Shown here piece after piece: positions 6,396 to 14,520 of a stretch of DNA of 18,557 nt. The stretch is taken from the NCBI GenBank assembly GCA_041601535.1, contig JBFIHZ010000039.1, forward strand, positions 1 through 18,557, given 5' to 3'. The first letter of the stretch is position 1. Every line of letters starts with the position of its first letter. The notes beneath the pieces were generated by a model, which ran no database searches, was not told the origin of the DNA, and saw only the letters and a list, made by a program, of their open reading frames with translations. The translations under genes were made by a program, and so were the position numbers. This DNA comes from JBFIHZ01 sp041601535 (GTDB taxonomy: Bacteria > Pseudomonadota > Gammaproteobacteria > Xanthomonadales > SZUA-36).

Positions 6396-7898
6396 ATGCG
6401 TAACGTGCTGCTGCTCCATCCCAACGACAATGTAGCCGTGGCGCTGTGCGCGCTGAAAGAACGTGACTCCACCAATGAAGGCCCGGTAAACCAGGACATT
6501 CCTGCTGGACACAAGTTGGCCATTTCCGATATTGCCGCTGGCGAGCCCATCCGGAAGTACTCCCAGATCATTGGCCTGGCCAGGCACGATATCCGCAAAG
6601 GTGACCATGTGCACCTGCACAATGTCGCCATGACCGTCCCGGAACCCGACGCGTCCTTTGTCGCCGCGACCACACCCGAGCCAGACCCGGTGCAACCTGC
6701 CCGTTTTGATGGCTATCTGAGGGAGGATGGCCGGGCGGCGACACGCAACTACATTGGCATCCTTACCAGCGTGAATTGTTCGGCCACTGTTGCCAGGGCG
6801 ATTTCCCAGCATTTCAATGACGTGTCCCGGGTTCATGCGAATATTGACGGGGTGGTGGCCTTAACCCACAGTTCCGGCTGCGCAATGGGGGGAGATGGGC
6901 GTGGTTTGAATTTGCTGCGCAAGACGCTTGCCGGCTTCGCCCGTCATCCAAACTTCTATGCGGTTTTGGTCATCGGGCTTGGTTGTGAAAGCAACCAGAT
7001 AGACGGGCTTCTGGAATCACAAGGACTTGAGACTGGCCCGAAGCTGGCCACCCTGTCCATCCAGCAGGAAGGTGGCACCACCGCAACCGTCCGCCGGGGT
7101 ATTGAAATCATCAATGGCTTTATTGAGGCCGCCGCCAGGGAAGCTCGACAACCGCTGCCTGCTTCGCATTTGACTCTGGCATTGCAATGTGGCGGCTCTG
7201 ATGCCTTTTCCGGGATTACCGCCAATCCCGCCCTGGGGGCGGCAGCTGATCTGCTGGTGCGCAACGGCGGCTCGGCAATTCTCGCGGAAACACCTGAAAT
7301 TTATGGCGCGCAGCACTTGTTGATTGGCCGGGCCAGGTCCCCTGAATTGGTAGATCACATTAACCGTCTGCTGAAGGCCTGGGAGCATCGCACTGCGCTG
7401 GCTGGCGGTGAAATGGATAACAATCCATCCCATGGCAACAAAGAGGGCGGACTTACCACCATCCTGGAAAAATCTTTGGGCGCCGTGGCGAAAGGGGGGA
7501 CCACTACGTTGCAGGATGTTCTCGAGTATGCGGACCCCGTCCGAACCAGGGGATTGATGTTCATGGACAGTCCGGGCTATGACCCGGTGTCAATTACCGG
7601 CCAGATAGCAAGTGGCGCCAACGTGGTCGCCTTCACCACCGGGCGTGGTTCCGTTTTTGGCTGCAAGCCCGTACCGTCGATTAAATTATCAACCACTACA
7701 GCGCTTTACAATCGAATGGCTGACGACATCGACATCAACTGCGGTGTCGTGCTGGACGGTCAATGCGACATCGCGCAAATGGGCCAGGCAATTTTTAACG
7801 AGGTTTTACTGGTAGCATCAGGAAAGAAAACCAAGAGTGAAGAACTTGGATTCGGCGAGCTGGAGTTCGCGCCCTGGATCCAGGGGCCGGCTATGTAG
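6396..7898 (+). CDS. UxaA-family (altronate/galactarate dehydratase-type) enzyme
   Basis: A 500-aa enzyme of the altronate dehydratase/galactarate dehydratase/sulfolactate sulfo-lyase family, metal-dependent lyases acting on sugar acids and related hydroxy acids. The N-terminal SAF domain spans about residues 3-80 (GHKLAISDIAAGEPIRKYSQIIG). The catalytic domain starts near 105 and shows GRAATRNYIGILTSVNCSATV, HSSGCAMGGDGRG (158-170), GLGCESNQ (194-201), LQCGGSDAFSGITANPALG (263-281), ETPEIYG (298-304) and, further on, GGTTTLQDVLEYA, MDSPGYDPVSITGQ and FTTGRGSVFGCKPVPSIK. Both halves are present in one chain, as in UxaA and GarD, and the length is normal. It lies 42 nt after tctA, probably co-transcribed, so its substrate may be what TctAB imports. 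Which acid is used cannot be read from sequence alone; the family is firm, the substrate open. Confidence 0.9.
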   Translation: MRNVLLLHPNDNVAVALCALKERDSTNEGPVNQDIPAGHKLAISDIAAGEPIRKYSQIIGLARHDIRKGDHVHLHNVAMTVPEPDASFVAATTPEPDPVQPARFDGYLREDGRAATRNYIGILTSVNCSATVARAISQHFNDVSRVHANIDGVVALTHSSGCAMGGDGRGLNLLRKTLAGFARHPNFYAVLVIGLGCESNQIDGLLESQGLETGPKLATLSIQQEGGTTATVRRGIEIINGFIEAAAREARQPLPASHLTLALQCGGSDAFSGITANPALGAAADLLVRNGGSAILAETPEIYGAQHLLIGRARSPELVDHINRLLKAWEHRTALAGGEMDNNPSHGNKEGGLTTILEKSLGAVAKGGTTTLQDVLEYADPVRTRGLMFMDSPGYDPVSITGQIASGANVVAFTTGRGSVFGCKPVPSIKLSTTTALYNRMADDIDINCGVVLDGQCDIAQMGQAIFNEVLLVASGKKTKSEELGFGELEFAPWIQGPAM

Positions 7899-8047
7899 CT
7901 CGTACGGCAGAACAGCGTCGACCTGCTCGATTCCGGTGGTGTAACAGTTATACATGAGGTGAGATTAGTCGTTCATACTTACAGTAGTGACATGAATACA
8001 TATACCGTGGATAGCACATTGTGCTCCAGGGTGATGCCGGGGAGAGC

Positions 8048-8650
8048 ATGGGAGACAAACGTAAGATGACATCTGACATGGACAGCGTGTATCGCGCTCA
8101 ATCAGGCTCTTTGACGCGATTTCTGAGACGCTTTCTTGACTCGAGTGTTGATGTGGAAGACGTGCTTCAGGAAACGTTCCTGAAGACCTTTGAAGCAGAG
8201 CGAAAAGTCCACATCAGGGCACCCGTGCCATTTTTGTTCAAGACAGCAAGGAACCTGGCCCTGAACGCCATTTCAATGCGCAAACGCCGCAAGACGGACA
8301 TGATTGCAGACGTGGATGAGGTGCCTTTTCTGTACGATGTGGACTTGATATCCGGACTGGATCCAGAGTCACATCATGCGGTAAGAGATCAGCTATCCAT
8401 TGCACAGGATGCACTGGACCAGCTCACGCCAAGAGTTCGGGAAGTGTTTATATTGCGTAAAGTGTACGGGCTGACACACAAGGAAATTGGAACCAAACTG
8501 GGTATAAAAGTGAGTACCGTGGAAAAACACGTTGCAGCCGGAATCTTTCAACTCAAACAGATTCCGGGTTTTTCCAAAGGGCTTTCGCACATGGAAGCGG
8601 CGGACAAAAATTTAAAAAAAATGGGTAAAGGAGGCTTGGAATCAAAATGA
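8048..8650 (+). CDS. ECF sigma factor (FecI-like)
   Basis: An extracytoplasmic-function sigma-70 factor of about 200 aa that would direct RNA polymerase to a small regulon when released by the FecR-type protein encoded next. Region 2 covers YRAQSGSLTRFLRRFL, DVEDVLQETFLKTFEAE and PFLFKTARNLALNAISMRKRRK. Region 4 is LDQLTPRVREVFILRKVYGLTHKEIGTKLGIKVSTVEKHVAAGIFQL, with the helix-turn-helix in the second half. Three in-frame starts are possible: GTG 8021, ATG 8048 (GGGGAG close upstream) and ATG 8066 (GGGAGA about 10 nt upstream). All keep region 2 intact, so the choice is not critical. The gene ends in an ATGA overlap with fecR, which implies translational coupling and matched levels. The ~120-150 nt gap after the UxaA gene may hold its own promoter. 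Confidence 0.9.
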   Translation: MGDKRKMTSDMDSVYRAQSGSLTRFLRRFLDSSVDVEDVLQETFLKTFEAERKVHIRAPVPFLFKTARNLALNAISMRKRRKTDMIADVDEVPFLYDVDLISGLDPESHHAVRDQLSIAQDALDQLTPRVREVFILRKVYGLTHKEIGTKLGIKVSTVEKHVAAGIFQLKQIPGFSKGLSHMEAADKNLKKMGKGGLESK

Positions 8651-9669
8651 CAAGCGTGGTGGATTTTCCGGATCAATCCGCTATTGAGAATGAGGCATCG
8701 CAGTGGATCGCCAAACTCGATGGCGGATCACTGTCCGTTTCTGATCTTCGGGAGTTGCGGCGCTGGGTGAACCAGAGTTCCAGGCATCGCTCAGTCCTGG
8801 AAGACATGGCCGCACGATGGGACATGCTTGACGTTCTGGTATTCACTCAGGCTGCGGACCGTCAGGCCACTGCAACATCACACCGTTCGTGGCCCAGAAT
8901 GGCTGCGATGGCGGCAGCCGTTGTGTTGATTGCCCTCACCGCAGTGTTTGTGAATGAGCAAGGCGGTATCTCGCCCGAGCTTTCTGAACTCGACCAGACC
9001 ACCTATTACACGGATATCGGTGAACAGAAGTCAGTAACGCTTTCTGACGGCTCAGTCATAACGATCAACACCAACAGCCGGCTGCATGTGGACTTTTCCA
9101 AAGAGGAGCGCAATTTATCACTTGAACAGGGTGAGGCCTTTTTCGAAGTAGCCAAGTCCACCAGACCATTCAAGGTCAGTGCCGGACGCGGACAGGTGGT
9201 TGCCCTGGGCACCGCATTTGCCGTACGGCTGACCAGCAGCAATGTGGTGGAGGTCGATGTGACCGAAGGCGTTGTTAACGTCTCCCGAATTGATGTTGCC
9301 GGCACCGATACCGACTCACCCGACAATGCAAAAGCCCAGATCTTCAACGCCGGAGACCGTGGCCGAATCAGCGATTCAGTCGAGTTGATAGATACGGTTG
9401 ACCTTGAAGTACTTGAACGTCAACTGTCCTGGCGTGAAGGCATGCTGGTGTTCAATGGAGAATCTCTTGAAGATGTAATTCTCCAGATCAGCAGATATAC
9501 CCCCATTGAATTTGTTATCTCGGATCCATCATTAAGAAACCTGAAGATTGGTGGGTATTTCCAGATCGGTGATACTGAAGTCCTTCTCGATACACTTGCC
9601 TCCAGCTTCGGAGTCGAAGCAGACGTAGTCCGGCCTGAATTGATTTATTTACGTCCGGTTTCCCGTTGA
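8647..9669 (+). CDS. FecR-type anti-sigma/sigma regulator, membrane-anchored
   Basis: A 340-aa inner-membrane regulator that holds the ECF sigma factor and senses the state of the TonB-dependent receptor in the periplasm. The order is: a cytoplasmic N-terminal FecR-type domain (residues ~10-65: EASQWIAKLDGGSLSVSDLRELRRWVNQ, and AARW), a single membrane helix at ~84-102 (RMAAMAAAVVLIALTAVFV), a periplasmic FecR domain (~120-215: SVTLSDGSVITINTNSRLHV, LEQGEAFFEVAK, PFKVSAGRGQVVALGTAFAVR, VDVTEGVV), and a C-terminal STN-like segment (SWREGMLVFNGESLEDVILQISRYTP; LLDTLASSFGVEADV). The length is usual. The start ATG overlaps the sigma stop (ATGA). A perfect hairpin spans the stop codon, so expression of the receptor gene downstream may be separated or attenuated. 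Confidence 0.93.
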   Translation: MTSVVDFPDQSAIENEASQWIAKLDGGSLSVSDLRELRRWVNQSSRHRSVLEDMAARWDMLDVLVFTQAADRQATATSHRSWPRMAAMAAAVVLIALTAVFVNEQGGISPELSELDQTTYYTDIGEQKSVTLSDGSVITINTNSRLHVDFSKEERNLSLEQGEAFFEVAKSTRPFKVSAGRGQVVALGTAFAVRLTSSNVVEVDVTEGVVNVSRIDVAGTDTDSPDNAKAQIFNAGDRGRISDSVELIDTVDLEVLERQLSWREGMLVFNGESLEDVILQISRYTPIEFVISDPSLRNLKIGGYFQIGDTEVLLDTLASSFGVEADVVRPELIYLRPVSR

Positions 9670-9678
9670 AACCGGACG
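9652..9678 (+). terminator. Hairpin across the fecR stop codon (possible terminator or attenuator)
   Basis: The arms CGTCCGGTTT (9652-9661) and AAACCGGACG (9669-9678) pair perfectly over 10 bp with a 7-nt loop. The TGA stop (9667-9669) lies at the loop/stem border. No T run follows, so it may be a weak or factor-assisted terminator, or an mRNA-stabilising element that sets the ratio of regulator to receptor transcripts. Confidence 0.5.
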
Positions 9679-9776
9679 GCTTCCAACTGTTCTCACACCG
9701 CCCCGCTTGAATCCCGAGTAGCGGGTTTACCGTCGTCATTTGTCTGATAAATCGCGAGGTTCGTTTTTCGAAGGTC

Positions 9777-12344
9777 ATGCGATCTGGACACGCTAAGTCA
9801 AACATACTTGAACTGGTGCGAGGTGCCGCGACGGTGTTGATAGTTACCGCCACTTCCTTTGTGTGCGCCCATCATGCGGTTGCCGGACCACTCGATTCGG
9901 TTAAAACGTTTAACTTGCCCGCCCAGACCGCCGATGAGGCGCTTACACAGTTCGCGCGCCAGGCGAAAATCGCTTGCTTGTACGCATACGATCAGGTTCA
10001 CGGCATAACGACCAACTCAGTAGTGGGCGAATATCGGGTCGGTCTGGCATTGGAGCTGATGCTGAAAGATACGGGACTGGCAGGATCCATCAACAATCAC
10101 GGTGTACTTACTGTTGAACGGGTGCAAGCCAAATCGGTTGAAGAAAATAACAAGGAAGTCATTGTGCCCGTGAATCCGACCATTGCATCAAGCACAGAGC
10201 CGGACGGAGGCTACGAGGGCCGCGTGCTTATTGAAGAAGTAATGATCACCGCAAGAAGAAGAGAGGAGTCTCTGCAGAATGCTCCGGCAGCGATCTCAGC
10301 CTTTGGTTCTGACACTTTAAAAGCCATGGGCGTAGACAACTCGCGTGACATGGCAAGATTTGTTCCGAATATGCAATCCGCATCGCAGGGAAGTTTCGGC
10401 GGTGACTTTCAGGACAATATAACCATTCGCGGGATTGGCAACGACAGGGAATTTCCCGATACGGAACAAGCTGTAGGCGTCTACATTGACGATGTTTTCT
10501 ATCCACGGTCGGCGGGCAATGTGGTTGAAATGGTGGAGCTTGAGCGCGTAGAGGTGCTGCGCGGCCCTCAGGGTACGCTGTTCGGCCGGAACTCCATGGC
10601 AGGTACGATTCGTTATGTTACTCGCAAGCCGGTGCGTGTATTCGCCGCAAATGCTGAAGTCAAATATGGCTCATTCGATCGTGTAAACGCTCTCGGTTCG
10701 CTCTATTTTCCAATGGGTGACAACTGGTCAGGACTGGCGTCATTTGGCAAGGATACGCGGGACGGTTTTGTCACCCATGACCTGGATCAGCAAACCAACG
10801 GGTCCAAGAACTCGATGACTTCCCGGTTGACCATGCGCTATGAGAATGATGATCTTGTCATGGACCTTGGGATAACCGATATCGGCTCCAGAACAGATGG
10901 ATCACCCAAAATCATCTGGGACGCATGCCCCCTGTGCCCGCCATTTGCCGTAGCTACGTTCGATGATCCACAAGGCCCCTATGACACCCGATTCAATTCC
11001 AGAACGCCTTTCTCGATAGTCGGCGGAAGCCCCCATCCGGACTTTTTAACTCTGGATCAGACCACCCTGCACGCCACCATCGCTTACTCTTTGTCGGAAA
11101 GGCTGGAGCTCAAGTCAATCACCGCCAAAACCTGGCTCGACTACGAATGGTCCCAGGACGTGGATGGCAGCCCACTGCCCGTCTATCTCGCCCGTTTCAG
11201 CGAAAACAATGTGTTTTTTCAGGAGGAACTGCAATTAGCCGGGTACTGGGACGGCTTCCACTATGTTTCAGGCCTGTTTTTCTATCGCGAGCGTCCACAA
11301 TATAACCAGTTCTCTTTCAACGCCGCCCAAGGGAAAAGGATCCGTGATCAGTACTACCAGACGGATGCCTGGGCAATCTACGCGCAGGGGAACCTCGATA
11401 TCACCAATAAGGTGACGCTCACCGCGGGGGCGCGTTTTACCAGTGAAAGTAAAAAAGTCACTTCGGTATTCACTTTTTCGGAACAGCCCGGGCTTTCAGG
11501 ATTGAATGCGAGCAAATCCAGATCCTGGGATGCATTCACTTATCACCTGGATTTGACCTACAAACCAGGCAGCAATTCGCTCTGGTACGCTTCTGTCTCC
11601 ACCGGCTTCAAAAGCGGAGGAATTAATTTCAACCTGGATGTCAGCCCTGAACCTGCACCCAACTACGGCATATTGCCCTTCGACCCCGAAGAGGCAATCA
11701 GCTACGAAGCGGGTTTCAAATGGAGTTCCCCGGGTGGCCGGGTGATCGCCAATTCGGCCGCTTTCTTTATGCGGCTCGACAACCAGCAACTGGCAGGGAT
11801 CAAGCAATTCACTTCCGGCTTTATCGGGCAGCAAGTCAACGCAGGCAAACTGCACACCAGCGGTTTTGAACTGGATTTTCAAGGCCTGGTTTCCACCCAG
11901 CTGAGCATTCGCGCCAGTGCCGCATACTTCCGTGGTGCCTATGATGAAATCGGTGCCGCCGGTGTTACCCGCCTGATCAGTAAAAGCAGCGAACTGGCTT
12001 TATCACCAAAGTACTCGTTTTCACTGGGTGCGCAATACTTGCTCCCGCTGTCAAATGGCGCCCTGCTGGAGTTCGATGCCGATTACGCCTGGCGTGACGA
12101 AATGCAGTCACAGGCAAACAGCAGTAATACCCGGACCCTTGAAGCTGTCGGCCTGTTGAATGCCGGAGTGACGTATTTTTTTTCCAATTCGGACTTTAGC
12201 CTGACAGTACGCGCCAATAATCTTACTAACCGGTACTACTTCACCGGCATTCGGCTTTACAACAACGGTGCCCCTTTCGGACAGTCATCTGCCGACCTGG
12301 GGCGGCCCCGGGAATGGTATGCGTCTGTGAGCTACCAGTTCTGA
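9777..12344 (+). CDS. STN-domain TonB-dependent outer-membrane receptor
   Basis: An 855-aa outer-membrane active transporter energised by TonB. A signal peptide ends near residue 36 (AHHAVA). A signalling STN/secretin-like domain covers ~43-115 (FNLPAQTADEALTQFARQAKIACLY ... LMLKDTGLAG ... GVLTVERV), the type that contacts FecR. A linker follows, then the TonB box region EEVMITARRREES (~153-165). The plug runs to ~290 with APAAISAFGSDTLKAMG, RFVPNM, IRGIGND, and VEVLRGPQGTLFGRNSMAGTIRYVTRKP. A beta-barrel follows, ending YASVSYQF with the terminal Phe typical of outer-membrane proteins. Upstream sigma and FecR genes make a complete cell-surface signalling set. The cargo is not evident; the adjacent TctAB and dehydratase favour an organic acid or its iron chelate. 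The ribosome site before ATG 9777 is weak (AAGG, short spacing). It is likely followed by the Kelch gene in one operon (51-nt gap). Confidence 0.93.
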   Translation: MRSGHAKSNILELVRGAATVLIVTATSFVCAHHAVAGPLDSVKTFNLPAQTADEALTQFARQAKIACLYAYDQVHGITTNSVVGEYRVGLALELMLKDTGLAGSINNHGVLTVERVQAKSVEENNKEVIVPVNPTIASSTEPDGGYEGRVLIEEVMITARRREESLQNAPAAISAFGSDTLKAMGVDNSRDMARFVPNMQSASQGSFGGDFQDNITIRGIGNDREFPDTEQAVGVYIDDVFYPRSAGNVVEMVELERVEVLRGPQGTLFGRNSMAGTIRYVTRKPVRVFAANAEVKYGSFDRVNALGSLYFPMGDNWSGLASFGKDTRDGFVTHDLDQQTNGSKNSMTSRLTMRYENDDLVMDLGITDIGSRTDGSPKIIWDACPLCPPFAVATFDDPQGPYDTRFNSRTPFSIVGGSPHPDFLTLDQTTLHATIAYSLSERLELKSITAKTWLDYEWSQDVDGSPLPVYLARFSENNVFFQEELQLAGYWDGFHYVSGLFFYRERPQYNQFSFNAAQGKRIRDQYYQTDAWAIYAQGNLDITNKVTLTAGARFTSESKKVTSVFTFSEQPGLSGLNASKSRSWDAFTYHLDLTYKPGSNSLWYASVSTGFKSGGINFNLDVSPEPAPNYGILPFDPEEAISYEAGFKWSSPGGRVIANSAAFFMRLDNQQLAGIKQFTSGFIGQQVNAGKLHTSGFELDFQGLVSTQLSIRASAAYFRGAYDEIGAAGVTRLISKSSELALSPKYSFSLGAQYLLPLSNGALLEFDADYAWRDEMQSQANSSNTRTLEAVGLLNAGVTYFFSNSDFSLTVRANNLTNRYYFTGIRLYNNGAPFGQSSADLGRPREWYASVSYQF

Positions 12345-12385
12345 GCACTTCCATCCACATATCCAACATAAGAATGTTTTGTTCC

Positions 12386-12391
12386 AGGAGG
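12386..12391 (+). promoter_or_regulatory. Strong ribosome binding site of the Kelch gene
   Basis: AGGAGG lies 4 nt before ATG 12396. It is the best Shine-Dalgarno match I found in the plus-strand run and fixes the start. Confidence 0.65.
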
Positions 12392-12395
12392 CAGT

Positions 12396-13493
12396 ATGAA
12401 ATATCCAACACATAAAATGGCACCACAATCCAGGCTGGCAGGCATGGTGGCCCTGGTCGTGTCGCTTCTTCTGCCTATGGCGGTTGCTGCGCAAGAGGTA
12501 GGACACTGGGAGCCGCGGGCATCCATGCCGCTGAGAGTGGATGAGCCCAGAGGGGTTTCCATTGACAACAAGATTTACATTCTTGGAGGCATTGATGATA
12601 CCGGTATGGGGCCCCTGGGTGTCGTGCTGGTTTATGACGACGAAACGGATAGCTGGGAAGAGCGTGCAAAAATGCCAACTCCAGGACATCACCTCATGGT
12701 GTCAAAGTACAAGGGCAAGATCTATGTGTTCGGGGGCTTTGATTTGTCAGACACCGTATTTGCCTGGCGCGCCATTGATAATGCCTGGGAGTACTCCCCT
12801 GATACCGATACCTGGAAGGCGTTACCGCCCATGCCAGCCGGCCCGAGAGGCGCGGGAGAAGCCGTTGAGGTTGACGGGAAGATCTATGTAATTGGCGGCG
12901 CTGGCCCGCTTCCTGGCCAGGACCCGGCCATGGAATTCAATGGTACGCATGCGGTGGTAGGCACCACGGAAGTTTATGATATCGCAAGCAACAGCTGGTC
13001 GACGGTAACCGCAATGCCAACTGCCAGGAATCACTTCCACGCATCCGCGACGAATGGCAAGATCTATGCTTTTGGAGGCCGCGTCGGCTCTGCATATATC
13101 GTCCATTCAAGCAACACCGATATCGTAGAAGAATATAATCCGGAAACAGACTCCTGGACGCTGAAAAAGCCCATGCCCACCAACCGCAGCGGAACAGGCG
13201 GCGCACCCTACAATGGAAAAATATACGTTGCTGGCGGTGAGTATCAGAGTGATGTGATGATGGCGGCATTCCGGGTCCTGGAAGCTTACGACCCTGCCAC
13301 CAACTCATGGAACACCAGCTTGCCCAGAATGCTGGTTCCTCGCCATGGGTTCGTTGGCATCCTGATGAACAATGAGTTTCACGTGCTGGGTGGTGGCTTT
13401 CAGTCAGCAGGCGTGGACCGGGTTGTGGTGACCACCGAAACCCATGATGCCTTTATTTTTGCGGAAGATCCGGTGGCGGAAACACAAGATTGA
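12396..13493 (+). CDS. Secreted Kelch-repeat beta-propeller protein
   Basis: A 365-aa exported protein with a signal peptide (LAGMVALVVSLLLPMAVAA, cut near residue 32) and a Kelch propeller filling the rest. Repeats are recognised by the pattern GKIYxxGG ... YdpxTdsW ... mPtxR: DNKIYILGG/YDDETDSW, GKIYVFGG/YSPDTDTW, GKIYVIGG/YDIASNSW, GKIYAFGG/YNPETDSW, GKIYVAGG/YDPATNSW, and a last partial NEFHVLGG. With the N-terminal strand (HWEPRASMPL) this would close a six-bladed propeller. Secreted bacterial Kelch proteins include sialic acid mutarotase (NanM) and carbohydrate-binding or oxidase modules, but I see no catalytic signature that picks one. It lies right after the receptor gene with a strong ribosome site, so a periplasmic or surface role in binding or isomerising the receptor's cargo is reasonable inference. 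Confidence 0.88.
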   Translation: MKYPTHKMAPQSRLAGMVALVVSLLLPMAVAAQEVGHWEPRASMPLRVDEPRGVSIDNKIYILGGIDDTGMGPLGVVLVYDDETDSWEERAKMPTPGHHLMVSKYKGKIYVFGGFDLSDTVFAWRAIDNAWEYSPDTDTWKALPPMPAGPRGAGEAVEVDGKIYVIGGAGPLPGQDPAMEFNGTHAVVGTTEVYDIASNSWSTVTAMPTARNHFHASATNGKIYAFGGRVGSAYIVHSSNTDIVEEYNPETDSWTLKKPMPTNRSGTGGAPYNGKIYVAGGEYQSDVMMAAFRVLEAYDPATNSWNTSLPRMLVPRHGFVGILMNNEFHVLGGGFQSAGVDRVVVTTETHDAFIFAEDPVAETQD

Positions 13494-13508
13494 GGGGAAC
13501 GTCGGTAC

Positions 13509-13536
13509 GGTGCAGCGGCAGTACTGCCGCTGTACC
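13509..13536. terminator. Palindromic bidirectional terminator between Kelch and LysR genes
   Basis: The 20-nt core 13513-13532 (CAGCGGCAGTACTGCCGCTG) is a perfect palindrome. It extends to 13509-13536 with a single G/T exception at 13512/13533. It occupies the gap between the convergent stops of the Kelch gene (13493) and the LysR gene (13536). T-rich runs are lacking. Its position makes termination from both sides the simplest reading. Confidence 0.65.
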
Positions 13537-14429
13537 TATTCCAGGGTGTTTTCCTGCGCCAGCCTGGCCACTTCCGCATGCATCAGTGACACAACGGCGC
13601 GCACGGCGGCTGGAAGTTCGGTGTTCTGGTGGGCCAGCACCAGCATCAGGTGAATGGTTACATCCTTGATGGGTACTGCTGAGACAGCCCCTGCTTTTAC
13701 ATCATCGCTGAAAGTGGACACAGGAAGTATGGTGGTGGCGGTTCCACGTAACAGCATCCTTCGAATTGCTTCAAGTGAATCGGTTTCATGCTCTACATTC
13801 AGACGCTTTCCCCGTGAACCGATTTGTTGGTCAACAATTTCTCTGAAGCCGGGCGGGATGATTACGGGGATTTTCTCAATTTCATCGAGGGTGAAATGCA
13901 TGCGCGTGGACGGTTCAAGAGCCGGCGTATACACCACCAGCGATTCCGCAGCGAGCGGTGTCAGAACCAGGTTTCTGGACCGGGTAGTTGGATTATGCAG
14001 CAATGCGGCCTGGAACTCCCCCCGCAGCAGGCCTTCCAGCAATTCCGGTGTTCGACCCTTCATTATCTTCAATTTGACCCGGGGCAGGCGTTCTCGCGCT
14101 GTTTCCAGAATCCCCGGAATCACGGTTTCTGTAAGACTGCCGGGAATGCCGATTACCACCGGCCCGCTGGCTTCTGACTCGGATAAGGTGACCTCCCGAT
14201 GCGCCAATGCCAGCTGATTGAGGATACTGCGGCAGTGCCTCAGGAATATCTGTCCGGCAGGCGTCAGCTGTACCCCTCGAGGCAGGCGGTAGAACAACGC
14301 GGTACCCGCCTGCTCTTCAACTTTCTTGATGTGACGGCTCAACGCCGGTTGCGCCAGGTGCAATTGTTTGGCTGCGACGGAAATGTTCCCGACTTCTGCA
14401 ACATGCACAAAATACTTGATGCTTTTCAT
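13536..14429 (-). CDS. LysR-type transcriptional regulator
   Basis: A DNA-binding regulator of about 297 aa. The N-terminal winged helix-turn-helix is clear: MKSIKYFVHVAEVGNISVAAKQLHLAQPALSRHIKKVEEQAG, then LFYRLPRGVQLTPAGQIFL. The effector-binding domain starts with GPVVIGIPGSLTETVIPGIL and continues through PRVKLKIMKGRTPELLEGLLRGEFQAAL and LAAESLVVYTPA. I place the start at ATG 14429 because LysR proteins normally begin a few residues before the first helix. ATG 14498 would add 23 residues (MHAFHSVHRLRTRG...) without a better ribosome site. It is divergent from the membrane-protein gene across ~90 nt, the classic LysR arrangement, so that gene and itself are first-choice targets. Control of the nearby sugar-acid genes is possible. 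I could not mark a clean T-N11-A operator. Confidence 0.9.
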   Translation of the reverse strand: MKSIKYFVHVAEVGNISVAAKQLHLAQPALSRHIKKVEEQAGTALFYRLPRGVQLTPAGQIFLRHCRSILNQLALAHREVTLSESEASGPVVIGIPGSLTETVIPGILETARERLPRVKLKIMKGRTPELLEGLLRGEFQAALLHNPTTRSRNLVLTPLAAESLVVYTPALEPSTRMHFTLDEIEKIPVIIPPGFREIVDQQIGSRGKRLNVEHETDSLEAIRRMLLRGTATTILPVSTFSDDVKAGAVSAVPIKDVTIHLMLVLAHQNTELPAAVRAVVSLMHAEVARLAQENTLE

Positions 14430-14520
14430 AAGCGTATTTTCCGAATCAACAGCCAGCCCCCTGGTCCGCAGTCGATGCACGGAATGGAAAGCATGCACGT
14501 GGTATGGAGGATGACCAGAG

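Noticed and set aside
7940..8025. Candidate promoter and small inverted repeats (TTCAT/ATGAA; AGCAC-ATT-GTGCT) before the sigma gene
   Set aside because: No -35/-10 pair with acceptable match and spacing could be chosen, and the repeats are too short to be distinguished from chance. A promoter here is plausible but not supported.
14470..14520. LysR-type operator in the divergent gap, using the repeated ATGCACG
   Set aside because: The two copies are direct, not inverted, and no T-N11-A dyad stands out.
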